From Rhodobacteraceae bacterium UBA6197 (GTDB taxonomy: Bacteria; Pseudomonadota; Alphaproteobacteria; Rhodobacterales; Rhodobacteraceae), in NCBI GenBank assembly GCA_002422085.1, contig DISZ01000018.1:316962-380961 (forward strand): a stretch of DNA of 64,000 bases. The letters are read 5' to 3'. Below the pieces are notes generated by a model. It worked only from the letters and a program-made list of their open reading frames with translations. It searched no databases and was not told the DNA's origin. The first letter of the stretch is position 1; each line of letters starts with the position of its first letter. A program made the translations under genes and the position numbers. Below, piece after piece: positions 48,127 to 60,152 of the stretch.

Positions 48127-49277
48127 GGCATCAATTCCCGGATGACGGCATTCAACACAGCGCGGCCGTTTCGGGTTGCGCGCAGGTGATGGCCTTCGGT
48201 TTCGGTCATACCGATATCGTGAAGTTGCGCCAGTATCTCGGGGTCAAGCGCTGTGCCGCCAAGATCGGCATAGCGATCCATATCTAGTCCCTCTCGCAGG
48301 CGAAGCCCCATCATCAGGTATTCAATGGCCCGCCCTCGTGGGTCGATTTGGTCCCGCAGCGATTCGCCATTTCCGGTCTTTTCGACCTGCGCCAGCCAGC
48401 CGAGCGGTGATTTTGGCGTATCCGTAGCCCACCGCTTGCCGCCCAGAGTCAGGCGGCCGTGCGCACCGGGACCAATGCCCGCATAATCGCCAGCGCGCCA
48501 GTAGATCAGGTTGTGCCGGCTTTCGAACCCCGCGCGGGCGTGATTTGAAACCTCGTAGGCCGGAAGTCCGGCGGACTCGCATATATCTTGTGTTATCAGA
48601 TACATATCGGCTGACAGGTCGTCCTCTGGCAGGCCGCGCAAGCGACCTGCGGCGTGGCGTGCGCCAAAAGCCGTCCCATCTTCGATAGTGAGCTGATAGA
48701 GAGAAAAATGATCGATCGCCATGGCAAGTGCTTCGGCCAACTCGGCCTTCCACGCGGCCAGCGTCTGGTCTTGGCGCGCGTAGATCAGATCAAAGTTGAC
48801 CCTGTCAAAGACCGATCGGGCAATGTCAAAAGCCGATCTGGCCTCGGCGACGGTGTGAAGCCTGCCAAGCCGCCGCAGGTCGGCGTCGTTCAGGGCCTGC
48901 ACGCCCATCGAAATACGGTTGACGCCGGCATCAGAGTAACCCCTGAACCGACCCGCCTCGACGGAGCCGGGGTTCGCCTCCAGTGTGATCTCCAGATCAT
49001 TGGCAAGGCGCCAGGTGCTGCGGATGCGCTCGAGAATCGAGTGGACCAGCTCTGGGTCCATCAAGGATGGCGTGCCGCCGCCAAAGAAAACGGTGTTGAG
49101 AACGCGCCCCTGGGTCTGTTGGCCAATCCGGTCAATCTCGCTTAAGTAGGCTCTATTCCAGCGATTTTGATCGATATCCGTGGCGACATGGCTATTAAAG
49201 TCGCAGTAGGGGCATTTTGAGGCGCAGAACGGCCAATGCAGATAAAGCCCGAAGCCGCCGTGTTGCCAGTCTTCCAT
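48123..49277 (-). CDS. hemW: Haem chaperone HemW (radical SAM family)
   Basis: A 384-residue radical SAM protein related to oxygen-independent coproporphyrinogen III oxidase. The 4Fe-4S motif is CASKCPYC near the N-terminus, lacking the fourth cysteine that marks true HemN, so it is HemW, which binds and passes on haem. FFGGGTPSLMDPE follows. A GTG codon immediately precedes the chosen ATG (49275-49277); either could start. It directly follows the RidA-like gene. Confidence 0.88.
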   Translation of the reverse strand: MEDWQHGGFGLYLHWPFCASKCPYCDFNSHVATDIDQNRWNRAYLSEIDRIGQQTQGRVLNTVFFGGGTPSLMDPELVHSILERIRSTWRLANDLEITLEANPGSVEAGRFRGYSDAGVNRISMGVQALNDADLRRLGRLHTVAEARSAFDIARSVFDRVNFDLIYARQDQTLAAWKAELAEALAMAIDHFSLYQLTIEDGTAFGARHAAGRLRGLPEDDLSADMYLITQDICESAGLPAYEVSNHARAGFESRHNLIYWRAGDYAGIGPGAHGRLTLGGKRWATDTPKSPLGWLAQVEKTGNGESLRDQIDPRGRAIEYLMMGLRLREGLDMDRYADLGGTALDPEILAQLHDIGMTETEGHHLRATRNGRAVLNAVIRELMP

Positions 49278-49280
49278 CAC

Positions 49281-49655
49281 TCATCCTTTGAAGGCGGTGA
49301 CTTCAATCTCCACCTTCATCTCGGGGCGGATCAGGCCGGCGATTACCATGGTCGCGGCGGGGCGTATTTCACCCAGCGCCTCGCCAAGCGCGGGGGCAAG
49401 CGCGTCAACCAGGGCGGCGTTGATGACGGTGTATTGCACGCGAACAATGTCGCTCAAGGCAAAGCCGCCCTGCTCCAGCGCCCAAGTGATCGTCGCGAAG
49501 CAATTGCGCGCTTGGTCGGCGATGTCGTCGGGCATGGTCATTGTGGCGTAGTCATAGCCCGTCACGCCCGAAACAAAGCACCACGGGCCTTTCACGACGG
49601 CGCGGGAATAGCCCATTGTGGCTTCGAACGGGGACCCGGTAGAGATACGTTGCAT
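49281..49655 (-). CDS. RidA/YjgF-family protein
   Basis: A 124-residue RidA-superfamily protein. Members form trimers and many remove reactive enamine/imine intermediates. Conserved pieces include WCFVSGVTGYD near the N-terminus and RPAATMVIAGLIRPEMKVEIEVTA at the C-terminus. The usual arginine of the RidA active site appears retained in IRPEMKVEIE. ATG 49653-49655 lies one base after the rdgB stop, so it depends on translational coupling. The subgroup and substrate are unclear. Confidence 0.82.
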   Translation of the reverse strand: MQRISTGSPFEATMGYSRAVVKGPWCFVSGVTGYDYATMTMPDDIADQARNCFATITWALEQGGFALSDIVRVQYTVINAALVDALAPALGEALGEIRPAATMVIAGLIRPEMKVEIEVTAFKG

Positions 49656-49656
49656 A

Positions 49657-50265
49657 TCAGGCCTCAAAACAGGCGACGAGTTTGCGGAAGGCATCGGCGC
49701 GGTGGCTGATGGTATTTTTTAACGCGGGGTCCATCTCGGCGAAGGTCATTTCGTGCCCCTCCGGCTGAAACATCGGGTCGTAGCCATGCCCCTGTCGTCC
49801 GCGCATCGGCCAGATCACCGCGCCCTCGACCTTGCCCTCAAATACCTCGTCATGCCCGTCCGGCCAAGCCAAAACGAGGGTCGAGCGAAAGCGGGCGGTG
49901 CGCGGAAACGGGGCCGAAACAGTCTCTAACTCGGCCCAAGTGCGCTTCATCGCCTGAACAAAGTCGCGCCCGTTGGGGGTTTCGGCCCAGTCGGCCGTAT
50001 AGACTCCGGGGGCGCCGTTCAGCGCGTCAACCTCGATGCCGCTGTCGTCAGATAGCGCCGGCAGGTCGGTTGCCTTGGCGGCGGCGTGCGCCTTGATGCG
50101 CGCGTTGCCGACAAAGGTGGACTCGGTCTCGGCGGGTTCGGGCAAATTCAGTTCGGCCGCCCCGACGCAGGTAATGCCAAAGGGGGCCAGCAGCGCGGCC
50201 ATTTCCTCAAGCTTGCCCTTGTTGTGGGTGGCGACCAGCAGCGTTTTGCCCGAGAACTTTCTCAT
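49657..50265 (-). CDS. rdgB: XTP/dITP diphosphatase (non-canonical purine NTP pyrophosphatase)
   Basis: A 202-residue Ham1/RdgB enzyme that hydrolyses dITP and XTP to keep them out of [15 protein letters not shown] at the N-terminus, [23 protein letters not shown] in the middle and a C-terminal [19 protein letters not shown] stretch are family blocks. It overlaps rph by four bases, forming the common rph-rdgB-hemW order of proteobacteria. Confidence 0.93.
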   Translation of the reverse strand: MRKFSGKTLLVATHNKGKLEEMAALLAPFGITCVGAAELNLPEPAETESTFVGNARIKAHAAAKATDLPALSDDSGIEVDALNGAPGVYTADWAETPNGRDFVQAMKRTWAELETVSAPFPRTARFRSTLVLAWPDGHDEVFEGKVEGAVIWPMRGRQGHGYDPMFQPEGHEMTFAEMDPALKNTISHRADAFRKLVACFEA

Positions 50266-50975
50266 GACAGGGCATCTTTCTGTGCGATAACAAGGCTTTG
50301 GATTCCGGCTTCGGCCAGATCCAGCAATTGGCCCATCTCATCGCGCGAGAAAGTCGCGCCCTCGGCGGACATCTGCACCTCGATCAGGCGCCCGCGCCCG
50401 GTCAGGATGAAATTGCCGTCCGTTCCCGCCTCGGAGTCCTCGGCGTAATCCAGATCCAGCACCGGTTGGCCCGCATAGATACCGCAGGACACGGCGGCCA
50501 CGTGGTCAACCAGCGGATCCGAGGTAATCATTCCGGCCTTCAGCAGCCTGTTGACCGCGATCCGCAGGGCGACCCAGCCGCCGGTGATGGAGGCACAGCG
50601 GGTGCCGCCATCGGCCTGAATCACGTCGCAATCCACCACGATCTGGCGTTCGCCCAAGGCGCTGCGGTCGACGCCGGCGCGCAGAGCGCGACCGATAAGG
50701 CGCTGAATTTCCTGAGTGCGGCCAGATTGCTTTCCGGCCGCAGCCTCGCGGCGGTTCCGGGTGTTGGTGGCGCGCGGCAGCATGCCGTATTCGGCCGTTA
50801 CCCAACCCAAACCGCTTCCCTTGAGGAATGAGGGCGCCTTGTCCTCGATGGTGGCGGTGCAAAGCACATGGGTATCGCCCATGCGGATCAAGCAAGAGCC
50901 CTCGGCGTGTTTGGTCACGCCCGTTTCAATTGAAATCTGACGCATTTGGCTTAGGGTCCGACCGGAGGGGCGCAT
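50262..50975 (-). CDS. rph: Ribonuclease PH
   Basis: A 237-residue phosphorolytic 3'-5' exoribonuclease that trims tRNA precursors. [12 protein letters not shown] at the start, the phosphate-binding [28 protein letters not shown] stretch and the [21 protein letters not shown] block are diagnostic. It heads the minus-strand cluster rph-rdgB-ridA-hemW-DUF454 and is divergent from hrcA across a 113-base gap. Confidence 0.94.
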   Translation of the reverse strand: MRPSGRTLSQMRQISIETGVTKHAEGSCLIRMGDTHVLCTATIEDKAPSFLKGSGLGWVTAEYGMLPRATNTRNRREAAAGKQSGRTQEIQRLIGRALRAGVDRSALGERQIVVDCDVIQADGGTRCASITGGWVALRIAVNRLLKAGMITSDPLVDHVAAVSCGIYAGQPVLDLDYAEDSEAGTDGNFILTGRGRLIEVQMSAEGATFSRDEMGQLLDLAEAGIQSLVIAQKDALS

Positions 50976-51036
50976 GGGGTGTCCTTTCGTGGGTTTGGTC
51001 CAATTACAGGCCGCACGCGCGCCGATGCAACCCCGA

Positions 51037-51065
51037 TTGACGCCCCCGCCTGCGCACCGTTAACT
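51037..51065 (+). promoter_or_regulatory. Candidate hrcA promoter
   Basis: TTGACG (51037-51042) and TTAACT (51060-51065) are spaced by 17 bases in the rph-hrcA gap, a reasonable vegetative promoter. No CIRCE inverted repeat (TTAGCACTC-N9-GAGTGCTAA) is visible here, so HrcA does not appear to repress its own gene through the classic site. Confidence 0.3.
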
Positions 51066-51088
51066 CGGGCAGGAATGGGAAATGGCCA

Positions 51089-52153
51089 ATGACCGACGGT
51101 ATCAAGGTGCTGACCGAGCTGAACGACCGCTCGCGCGAGGTGTTTCGGCGGGTGGTCGAGGGCTATCTTGACAGCGGTGATCCGGTGGGATCGCGCACAT
51201 TGACCCGCAGCATGAGCGAAAAGGTCTCGGCCGCAACGATCCGAAATGTGATGCAGGATCTGGAGTATCTGGGCCTTCTCGACAGCCCGCATGTTTCGGC
51301 GGGCCGGATTCCGACTCAGTTGGGGTTGCGGATGTTTGTCGATGGCCTGATGGAGGTCGGCGAGGTCGCCATCGCTGATCGCGAAAAGATCGACGCAACG
51401 ATGGGCGGCAATTCGCCCGATGTCGGCAACCTTCTGGACCGGGTGGGGGCCGCGCTGTCGGGCATTACCCAAGGCGCAAGTCTCGTGTTGACGCCCAAGC
51501 ACGAGGCCCCGGTGCGGCATATCGAATTTGTCAGCCTCGCGCCGGATCGGGCCTTGGTGGTGTTGGTCTTTGCCGATGGGCAAGTGGAAAACCGGGTTTT
51601 CACGCCGCCCTTGGGGCAAACGCCCTCGTCGATGCGCGAGGCGGGGAATTTTCTGAATGCGCTGGCCGAGGGGCGTACCCTGTCCGAGCTTCGGGCGCAT
51701 ATCTCGCGCGAGATTTTGGTGCGGCGGCAAGAGCTGGATGTTCTGGCGCGTGATCTTGTGGAAAGCGGGTTGGCGCTTTGGGAAAATGCGGGCGAAAGCT
51801 ATGAACGGCTGATCGTGCGCGGGCAGTCGAATCTGATTGGCGGTGCAGAGTTGGATCTGGACCGGGTGCGCAGCCTGTTTGACGACCTTGAACGCAAGCG
51901 CGACATTGCCGAGTTTCTGGATCTGACCGAGGCCGGCGAGGGTGTGCGCATTTTTATCGGGTCCGAGAACAAGCTTTTTTCACTTTCGGGTTCCTCTCTG
52001 GTCGTCTCTCCCTATATGAACGCGGATCGAAAGATCATCGGTGCGGTGGGGGTCATCGGCCCGACGCGGCTCAACTATGGGCGGATCGTGCCGATCGTGG
52101 ATTATACGGCGCAACTGGTCGGGCGGATGCTGTCGGGCCGGGGCAAGGGGTAG
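51089..52153 (+). CDS. hrcA: Heat-shock repressor HrcA
   Basis: A 354-residue repressor of chaperone genes that binds CIRCE operators. The N-terminal winged helix includes DSGDPVGSRTLTRSM and SAATIRNVMQDLEYLGLL; the GAF-like and C-terminal domains contain the conserved GSENKL motif and the VGVIGPTRLNYGR segment. It is followed three bases later by grpE. dnaK, dnaJ and groE are not in the window. Confidence 0.93.
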   Translation: MTDGIKVLTELNDRSREVFRRVVEGYLDSGDPVGSRTLTRSMSEKVSAATIRNVMQDLEYLGLLDSPHVSAGRIPTQLGLRMFVDGLMEVGEVAIADREKIDATMGGNSPDVGNLLDRVGAALSGITQGASLVLTPKHEAPVRHIEFVSLAPDRALVVLVFADGQVENRVFTPPLGQTPSSMREAGNFLNALAEGRTLSELRAHISREILVRRQELDVLARDLVESGLALWENAGESYERLIVRGQSNLIGGAELDLDRVRSLFDDLERKRDIAEFLDLTEAGEGVRIFIGSENKLFSLSGSSLVVSPYMNADRKIIGAVGVIGPTRLNYGRIVPIVDYTAQLVGRMLSGRGKG

Positions 52154-52156
52154 ACG

Positions 52157-52696
52157 ATGAGTGAGATGAAGAAAGACGAGATCGCCGAAGATCAGGCGCA
52201 GATCAACGAAGCCAACGACGACGGTTTTGACGAGACAGAGGCGCTTCGGGCAGAACGCGACGAGATGCGCGACCGTTTCATGCGGGCGCTGGCGGATTCC
52301 GAAAATATCCGCAAGCGCGGCGAGCGGGATCGCCGCGAGGCCGAGCAATATGGCGGCAGCAAGCTCGCCCGGGATCTGCTGCCGGTCTATGACGCACTGC
52401 GCCGGGCACTGGATTCGGCCGGCGACGAACAGCGCGCAGCGGCATCGGCGCTGATCGAGGGGGTCGAGCTGACGCTGCGCGAGCTGATCAACGTGTTCAC
52501 CAAGCACGGAATGGAGCCGGTGGTGCCCAAAGTCGGCGACACGTTCGATCCGCAGTTGCATCAGGCGATGTTTGAAGCGCCGCTACCGGGAACCAAAGCG
52601 GGCGACATCATTCAGGTGATGACCGAGGGGTTCATGCTGCATGATCGGCTTTTGCGGCCGGCGCAGGTTGGCGTTTCTTCGACGCCGAAAAGCTGA
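52157..52696 (+). CDS. grpE: Nucleotide exchange factor GrpE
   Basis: A 179-residue DnaK co-chaperone. An acidic N-terminal tail and a long helix (about 25-90, containing RFMRALADSENIRKRGERDR) precede the C-terminal beta domain with FDPQLHQAMFE. It speeds release of ADP from DnaK. It forms an hrcA-grpE operon and ends nine bases before a terminator-like repeat. Confidence 0.93.
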   Translation: MSEMKKDEIAEDQAQINEANDDGFDETEALRAERDEMRDRFMRALADSENIRKRGERDRREAEQYGGSKLARDLLPVYDALRRALDSAGDEQRAAASALIEGVELTLRELINVFTKHGMEPVVPKVGDTFDPQLHQAMFEAPLPGTKAGDIIQVMTEGFMLHDRLLRPAQVGVSSTPKS

Positions 52697-52705
52697 GGGC
52701 GCGCG

Positions 52706-52745
52706 CCGGGGGCTTCGCGCCCCCGGACCCCCGCGGAGTATTTTT
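52706..52745 (+). terminator. Terminator after grpE (dispersed repeat copy)
   Basis: CCGGGGGC (52706-52713) pairs with GCCCCCGG (52719-52726) around TTCGC, followed by ACCCCCGCGGAGTATTTTT with a T-run at 52740-52745. It is the clearest intrinsic terminator in the window and lies nine bases after the grpE stop, facing the convergent mutS. Confidence 0.7.
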
Positions 52746-52757
52746 CCCAAAGTGAAG

Positions 52758-55409
52758 CTAGGTCGGGGCAAGCAGCGCCCTGAGATCGTAAAGGGCTGCC
52801 AGGGCCTCTTTTGGGGTCATCTCATCGGGGTGAAGGGCGCGAATCTGCTGTTCCAGTAGCGAGGGCTGGTTTGCTGCGGCGCGCGGCGCGGGGGGGGCGG
52901 CGCGAAACAGCGGAAGATCGTCGATCATGGCCTGTTTGCGCGCAGACCCTTCACGCTCACCCGTTTCGAGGGCCTCGAGCACGGCGCGGGCACGGTCGAT
53001 GACCGAGGCGGGCAGGCCCGCAAGGCGCGCGACCTGAACGCCGTAGCTGCGGTCGGCGGCGCCCTTCTTGACCTCATGCAGAAAGATCACCTCGCCGTCC
53101 CATTCCTTGACGGTGACGGTGGCGTTTTCAACGCCGTCGAGCTTGGCGGAAAGCGCTGTCATTTCATGGTAATGGGTGGCGAAGAGAGCGCGACAGCGGT
53201 TGGTGGCATGCAGGTGCTCCATCACTGCCCAGGCGATCGAAAGGCCGTCATAGGTGGCGGTACCGCGGCCAATCTCATCAAGAATCACCAGGGCGCGGTC
53301 GTCGGCCTGATTGAGGATGGCGGCGGTTTCGACCATTTCCACCATAAAGGTCGAGCGGCCGCGCGCCAGATCATCGGCGGCGCCGACGCGGCTGAAAAGT
53401 TGGCTGACAAGGCCGATATGGGCGCGACGGGCGGGCACAAAGCTGCCGGCCTGCGCCAGCAGCGCGATCAGCGCATTTTGCCGCAGGAAGGTCGACTTGC
53501 CTGCCATATTGGGCCCGGTCAGTAGCCAGATCGCCGGGGTTGCATCGTCGGTCAGTGCGCAATCATTTGCAATGAAGGGCGCGCCCGAGCGCTTGAGGGA
53601 AGCTTCGACAACGGGATGACGGCCGCCCTCGATCGCAAAGGCGCGACCCTCGTCGACCAGGGGTTCGACCCAGTCTTCGCCCGCTGCCAGATCGGCGAGC
53701 GCTGCGGCAAGGTCGATTTCAGCCAAGGCGCGAGTGGCAAGCCCGATAGGGCCAGCGTGGGCCAAGATCGCCCCTTTCAGGCTGGAATAGAGCCGCTTTT
53801 CAATCTCCAACGCATGATTGCCGGCGTTGAGGATACGGGTTTCCAGTTCGGCTAGTGGCAATGTGGTAAAGCGAACCTGGTTGGCGGTGGTCTGGCGATG
53901 AATGAAGGTTTCCGACAGCGGCGGCGCCAACATGCGTTCGGCGTGGGTGGCGGTTGTTTCGATGAAATAGCCCAGCACGTTGTTGTGCTTTATCTTCAGG
54001 CTTGGAATGCCGGTCTGGTTTATGAAGTCGGCCTGCATCGCGGCGATGACTCCGCGACCCTCATCGCGCAATGCGCGGGTTTCATCCAGTTCAATGTCAT
54101 AGCCCGGCGCGATAAAGCCGCCGTCCCGTGCCAGAAGCGGGGGCTCGGCGACAAGCGCCGCATCCAGTAGCGCGACCAGAGACTCGTGACCGACCAGCGC
54201 CGTCGCCGCCTGCGACAGAAGCGAGGGTGCTTCGGTCCGGGCAAGCCTTGATGCGACGCGCCCCGCCTGCTCAAGACCGCTGCGGATGGCTGCCATGTCG
54301 CGCGGGCCGCCCCGGTCAAGCGCAAGGCGCGATAGGGCGCGGTCCATATCGGGGCAGCGGCGCAGATCGGCGCGCAGGTCTTCGGCAAGGCGGTTTTCCT
54401 CGAGCAGAAAGCCGACCGAGGCGTGACGGGCGTGGATCTGCGCCAGATCACGCGAAGGGGCAGACAGACGACGTTCAAGCAGGCGCGCGCCCGGGGCGGT
54501 GACAGTGCGGTCGATCACCGCCAGAAGCGAGCCATCGCGCCCCCCCGAAAGCGCTTGGGTCAGTTCAAGATTGCGCCGTGTGGCGGCATCAATCTGCATC
54601 GTGGTGCCGGCATCTTCGCGCTGCGGGGTTCGCAACAAGGGTAGCTTCCCGCGCTGGGTCAGTTCCAGATAATCAACGATGGCGCCCATGGCCGACAGTT
54701 CTGAGCGGGTGAAAGCGCCGAATGCCTCAAGCGCATCAACGCTGAACAGCGCCTTGAGCCGCCTTTCAGCGCCCTGACTGTCAAAAGACGAGCGCGCCAA
54801 AGGCGTCAGGGCAGCGCCAGAATCAGAGACTATTTCGGCCAATTCGGCCTCTTTCGTGTCACTGACGATCAGTTCGCGCGGGGCGAGGCGGGCCAGTTCC
54901 GGTCCGAGACGGGCCAAGGGGCAGGGCATCACCCGAAACTCGCCGGTCGAGATATCGACCCAAGCCAAGGCCGCGTCCTCACGGACTTCGGCCCAGACCG
55001 CGAGGAAGTTGTGGCGACGCGCCTCAAGCAGGGATTCCTCGGTCAGGGTGCCGGGGGTAACAAGACGCACGACATCGCGCGCCACCACCGATTTGGCGCC
55101 ACGCTTCTTGGCCTCGGCGGGGTCTTCCATCTGTTCGGCGATGGCGACGCGAAAGCCTTTGCGGATGAGGGTCAGCAGGTAGCCCTCGGCGGCATGAACC
55201 GGAACACCGCACATCGCGATATCCTGGCCCAGATGTTGGCCGCGTTTGGTTAACGCGATATCAAGCGCGGCCGAGGCGGCCACTGCGTCGTCAAAGAACA
55301 TTTCATAGAAGTCACCCATCCGGTAAAACAGCAAAGCACCCGGATTGGCGGCCTTGATGCCGAGATATTGTGCCATCATCGGTGTGACGGTGTCGTCTGC
55401 CAAACCCAT
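52758..55409 (-). CDS. mutS: DNA mismatch repair protein MutS
   Basis: An 883-residue mismatch recognition ATPase. The N-terminal mismatch-binding motif FYEMFFDDA (about 34-42) contains the Phe and Glu that contact the mismatch. Walker A is GPNMAGKST, Walker B is [16 protein letters not shown], and the ATHYHEM switch follows. The C-terminal part includes the [13 protein letters not shown] linker and a short tetramerisation tail. Length is near the E. coli form (853). It is divergent from maeB. Confidence 0.96.
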   Translation of the reverse strand: MGLADDTVTPMMAQYLGIKAANPGALLFYRMGDFYEMFFDDAVAASAALDIALTKRGQHLGQDIAMCGVPVHAAEGYLLTLIRKGFRVAIAEQMEDPAEAKKRGAKSVVARDVVRLVTPGTLTEESLLEARRHNFLAVWAEVREDAALAWVDISTGEFRVMPCPLARLGPELARLAPRELIVSDTKEAELAEIVSDSGAALTPLARSSFDSQGAERRLKALFSVDALEAFGAFTRSELSAMGAIVDYLELTQRGKLPLLRTPQREDAGTTMQIDAATRRNLELTQALSGGRDGSLLAVIDRTVTAPGARLLERRLSAPSRDLAQIHARHASVGFLLEENRLAEDLRADLRRCPDMDRALSRLALDRGGPRDMAAIRSGLEQAGRVASRLARTEAPSLLSQAATALVGHESLVALLDAALVAEPPLLARDGGFIAPGYDIELDETRALRDEGRGVIAAMQADFINQTGIPSLKIKHNNVLGYFIETTATHAERMLAPPLSETFIHRQTTANQVRFTTLPLAELETRILNAGNHALEIEKRLYSSLKGAILAHAGPIGLATRALAEIDLAAALADLAAGEDWVEPLVDEGRAFAIEGGRHPVVEASLKRSGAPFIANDCALTDDATPAIWLLTGPNMAGKSTFLRQNALIALLAQAGSFVPARRAHIGLVSQLFSRVGAADDLARGRSTFMVEMVETAAILNQADDRALVILDEIGRGTATYDGLSIAWAVMEHLHATNRCRALFATHYHEMTALSAKLDGVENATVTVKEWDGEVIFLHEVKKGAADRSYGVQVARLAGLPASVIDRARAVLEALETGEREGSARKQAMIDDLPLFRAAPPAPRAAANQPSLLEQQIRALHPDEMTPKEALAALYDLRALLAPT

Positions 55410-55522
55410 TCCCCCATTTTGCCCGACCCTACAAAACCGGATCGGGCGCGAAAAGCGGCAAATCCATTGAGCGAACGCGTGCAGGGGGATAAGAGGGCAG
55501 GGCTTGCAGAAGGAACGGCCCC

Positions 55523-57790
<2,268 letters not shown>

Positions 57791-57795
57791 TCGGA

Positions 57796-57832
57796 CACGG
57801 GGGCGGGGGCATTGTGCCCCCGGATCCCCGTG
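57796..57832 (+). terminator. Nested hairpin after maeB (dispersed repeat copy)
   Basis: An inner stem CGGGGGC (57804-57810) with GCCCCCG (57816-57822) is enclosed by CACGGGG (57796-57802) with CCCCGTG (57826-57832). It is followed by GAATTCTGG instead of the T-run seen in the grpE copy, so termination may be weaker. Confidence 0.6.
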
Positions 57833-57864
57833 GAATTCTGGACTGTGTCGAAAGGTGGCTTGCC

Positions 57865-58743
57865 GTGTCGATCTATAACCTTGGGTCCATCAATATTGAT
57901 CACTTCTACCGGGTGCCACATCTGGTGTCGCCGGGCGAAACGCTGGCCGCTGAAAGCTATTCCGTCGGGTTGGGGGGCAAGGGCGCCAACCAATCGGTGG
58001 CGGCTGCACGGGCCGGCGCGGTTGTGCGTCATATCGGCGGGGTCGGACCCCAGGCTTGGCCGATCGGGCGGCTTGAGGCGCTGGGCGTTGACTGCGGTTT
58101 TGTCGAACGGCTCGAGATCGCCACCGGGCACGCGATCATCTCTGTGGATGGCGCGGGCGAAAATGCGATCATTCTGTTTGCCGGGGCGAACCGGGCCTTT
58201 GGCGAGGGCGTGATCAAGGCGGCGTTGGCGGGTTCAGACGCAAACGACACCTTGCTGATCCAGAATGAAACGGCGCATCAGGTGGTCGCGGCGCAACTGG
58301 CGCAAAAGCGGGGCATGCGGGTGATCTATTCGGCGGCACCGTTTGAGGTCTCGGCGGTGCGCGCGGTGTTGCCCTACATCACGGTTCTGGCGTTGAATGC
58401 GGTCGAGGCCGCGCAGCTTTCGGCAGCATTAGACACTGATTTGGACGATCTGCCGGTGGATGAGGTGCTGGTGACACGTGGCGCGCAGGGGGCCGAATGG
58501 CGCGACCTGCGGGGTGGCGATCGGGCCGTTCAGCCGTCGTTCCGGGTTGAAGCGGTGGATACGACCGGCGCCGGAGATACATTGGCGGGGTATTTTGCCG
58601 CTGCGCGCGACGAGGGACTGGTGCCGCAAGCCGCGCTGCGCCTCGCCTCAGCGGCGGCAGCGGTCAAGGTGACGCGGGCAGGAACCGCCGAGGCGGTACC
58701 GGCCCGCGCCGAGGTTGAGGCATTCATGAAAGGGCGAGGCTGA
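57865..58743 (+). CDS. Ribokinase-like carbohydrate kinase (PfkB family)
   Basis: A 292-residue PfkB-family sugar kinase. The substrate motif GLGGKGANQSVAAARAGA and the ATP/catalytic motif DTTGAGDTLAGYFAA, with the catalytic aspartate, are complete. The GTG at 57865 has AAAGGTGG upstream and starts the conserved strand SIYNLGSIN; the ATG at 57814 lies inside the hairpin repeat and is unlikely. Ribose is the most likely substrate but other sugars or nucleosides are possible. It is coupled to the FAH-family gene by a one-base overlap. Confidence 0.82.
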   Translation: MSIYNLGSINIDHFYRVPHLVSPGETLAAESYSVGLGGKGANQSVAAARAGAVVRHIGGVGPQAWPIGRLEALGVDCGFVERLEIATGHAIISVDGAGENAIILFAGANRAFGEGVIKAALAGSDANDTLLIQNETAHQVVAAQLAQKRGMRVIYSAAPFEVSAVRAVLPYITVLALNAVEAAQLSAALDTDLDDLPVDEVLVTRGAQGAEWRDLRGGDRAVQPSFRVEAVDTTGAGDTLAGYFAAARDEGLVPQAALRLASAAAAVKVTRAGTAEAVPARAEVEAFMKGRG

Positions 58744-59438
58744 TGGACTGGCTTTTCGAACCCGTCGCGCCGCGCGGTGTGCCCGTGCAGGGCGAGGTCG
58801 CACTATATCCGGTTCGCCGGGTGTTTTGCGTCGGCCGGAACTATGCCGAGCACGCCCGCGAAATGGGAAATGAGGTGGATCGCGAGGCGCCGTTCTACTT
58901 TACCAAATCGTCGCTGGCGGTTGTGCTGGGTGACGTGACGGTGCCCTATCCGCCCGGCACCGCGGATTATCACCACGAAATGGAATTGGTAGTTGCGATC
59001 GGCACGGCGGCCTTCCGGGTGCCCGTCGGGCAGGCGCTGGCCTGCGTCTATGGCTATGCCGCCGGGCTGGATATGACGCGGCGTGATTTGCAAGCGGCGG
59101 CCAAAGACAAGCGCCGGCCATGGGACATCGGCAAGGATTTTGAGAATTCGGCTGTAATAGGGTCTATTTCACCGGTCTCTGCGCTGGGCGAAATTGGTCC
59201 GCAGCGTATCGCGCTTGGCGTGAATGGCGTGCTTCGGCAAGAAGCGGTCCTTGCCGACATGGTCTGGTCGGTGCCCGAGATCATCAGCCATCTTTCGACG
59301 CTTTATCATCTGATGCCGGGCGATCTGATCTATACCGGCACGCCCGCAGGTGTCGGGGCGGTGCAACCCGGTGACGTGATCGAAGGGCAGATTGACGGGC
59401 TGGCGCCGGTGCGGCTGACGGTGGGCGCGGCTGAATAG
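58743..59438 (+). CDS. Fumarylacetoacetate hydrolase-family protein
   Basis: A 231-residue FAH-superfamily protein. FCVGRNYAEHAREMG and HHEMELVVAIG, the latter with metal-binding glutamates, and TGTPAGVGAVQPGDVI near the C-terminus are typical. Members hydrolyse or decarboxylate beta-diketo or oxo acids such as acylpyruvates or oxaloacetate. It follows the kinase gene directly. The substrate cannot be inferred from this pairing. Confidence 0.85.
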   Translation: MDWLFEPVAPRGVPVQGEVALYPVRRVFCVGRNYAEHAREMGNEVDREAPFYFTKSSLAVVLGDVTVPYPPGTADYHHEMELVVAIGTAAFRVPVGQALACVYGYAAGLDMTRRDLQAAAKDKRRPWDIGKDFENSAVIGSISPVSALGEIGPQRIALGVNGVLRQEAVLADMVWSVPEIISHLSTLYHLMPGDLIYTGTPAGVGAVQPGDVIEGQIDGLAPVRLTVGAAE

Positions 59439-59456
59439 CCAGCGCCCCCGGAATGG

Positions 59457-60149
59457 TCAACCCAGCGAATAGCCGGTGCCGCGCACCGTGCGCAATGGAT
59501 CATCGCCGCCATGGGCCATCAGTGCCTTTCGCAGCCGACCCACATGCACGTCGATGGTGCGGGTATCGACATAGATCTCGCGGCCCCAGACCCGATCCAG
59601 AAGCTGGTCCCGGGTCCAGACGCGGCCCGGTTTTTCCATCAGGGTCGAAAGCAGCCGAAATTCGGTCGGGCCAAGCTTTAGCGGCTGACCATCGCGAAAG
59701 ACGCGGTGTTCGGCGGCGTCCAGAATGATGTCTTCGTATTGCAGCCGTTCGCCCATGGTGGCGGGGCGTGTGCGGCGCAGTTGAGTGCGCAGACGGGCCA
59801 TCAGCTCGACCACGGAATAGGGTTTGACGACGTAATCGTCGGCGCCGGTCTCCAGTCCGCGCACCCGGTCGCTTTCTTCCGAACGCGCCGACAGCATGAT
59901 GATCGGAATCGCGCGGGTTTCCGGACGCGCCTTGATCTGGCGGCAAATCTCGATGCCCGAGACATTCGGCAGCATCCAGTCAAGCACGATCAGGTCGGGG
60001 CGCTCTTCGCGCACCATGACCAGCGCCTCATCGCCCGTGATGGCAATGGCAACGCGAAAACCCTCGGCTTCGAGGTTGTATTTCAGCACTTCGCGCTGGG
60101 CGGATTCGTCCTCGACGACAAGGACGCAGGGCTGTTGGCTGGGTGCCAT
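59457..60149 (-). CDS. phoB: Phosphate regulon response regulator PhoB
   Basis: A 230-residue OmpR-family regulator. The receiver domain has E13/D14 and phosphoacceptor D57 in VLDWMLP; the winged helix domain ends with RTVRGTGYSL. PhoB activates phosphate-starvation genes when phosphorylated by PhoR, which is not in the window. It is the last gene of pstC-pstA-pstB-phoU-phoB on the minus strand, four bases after phoU. Confidence 0.93.
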   Translation of the reverse strand: MAPSQQPCVLVVEDESAQREVLKYNLEAEGFRVAIAITGDEALVMVREERPDLIVLDWMLPNVSGIEICRQIKARPETRAIPIIMLSARSEESDRVRGLETGADDYVVKPYSVVELMARLRTQLRRTRPATMGERLQYEDIILDAAEHRVFRDGQPLKLGPTEFRLLSTLMEKPGRVWTRDQLLDRVWGREIYVDTRTIDVHVGRLRKALMAHGGDDPLRTVRGTGYSLG

Positions 60150-60152
60150 GGT

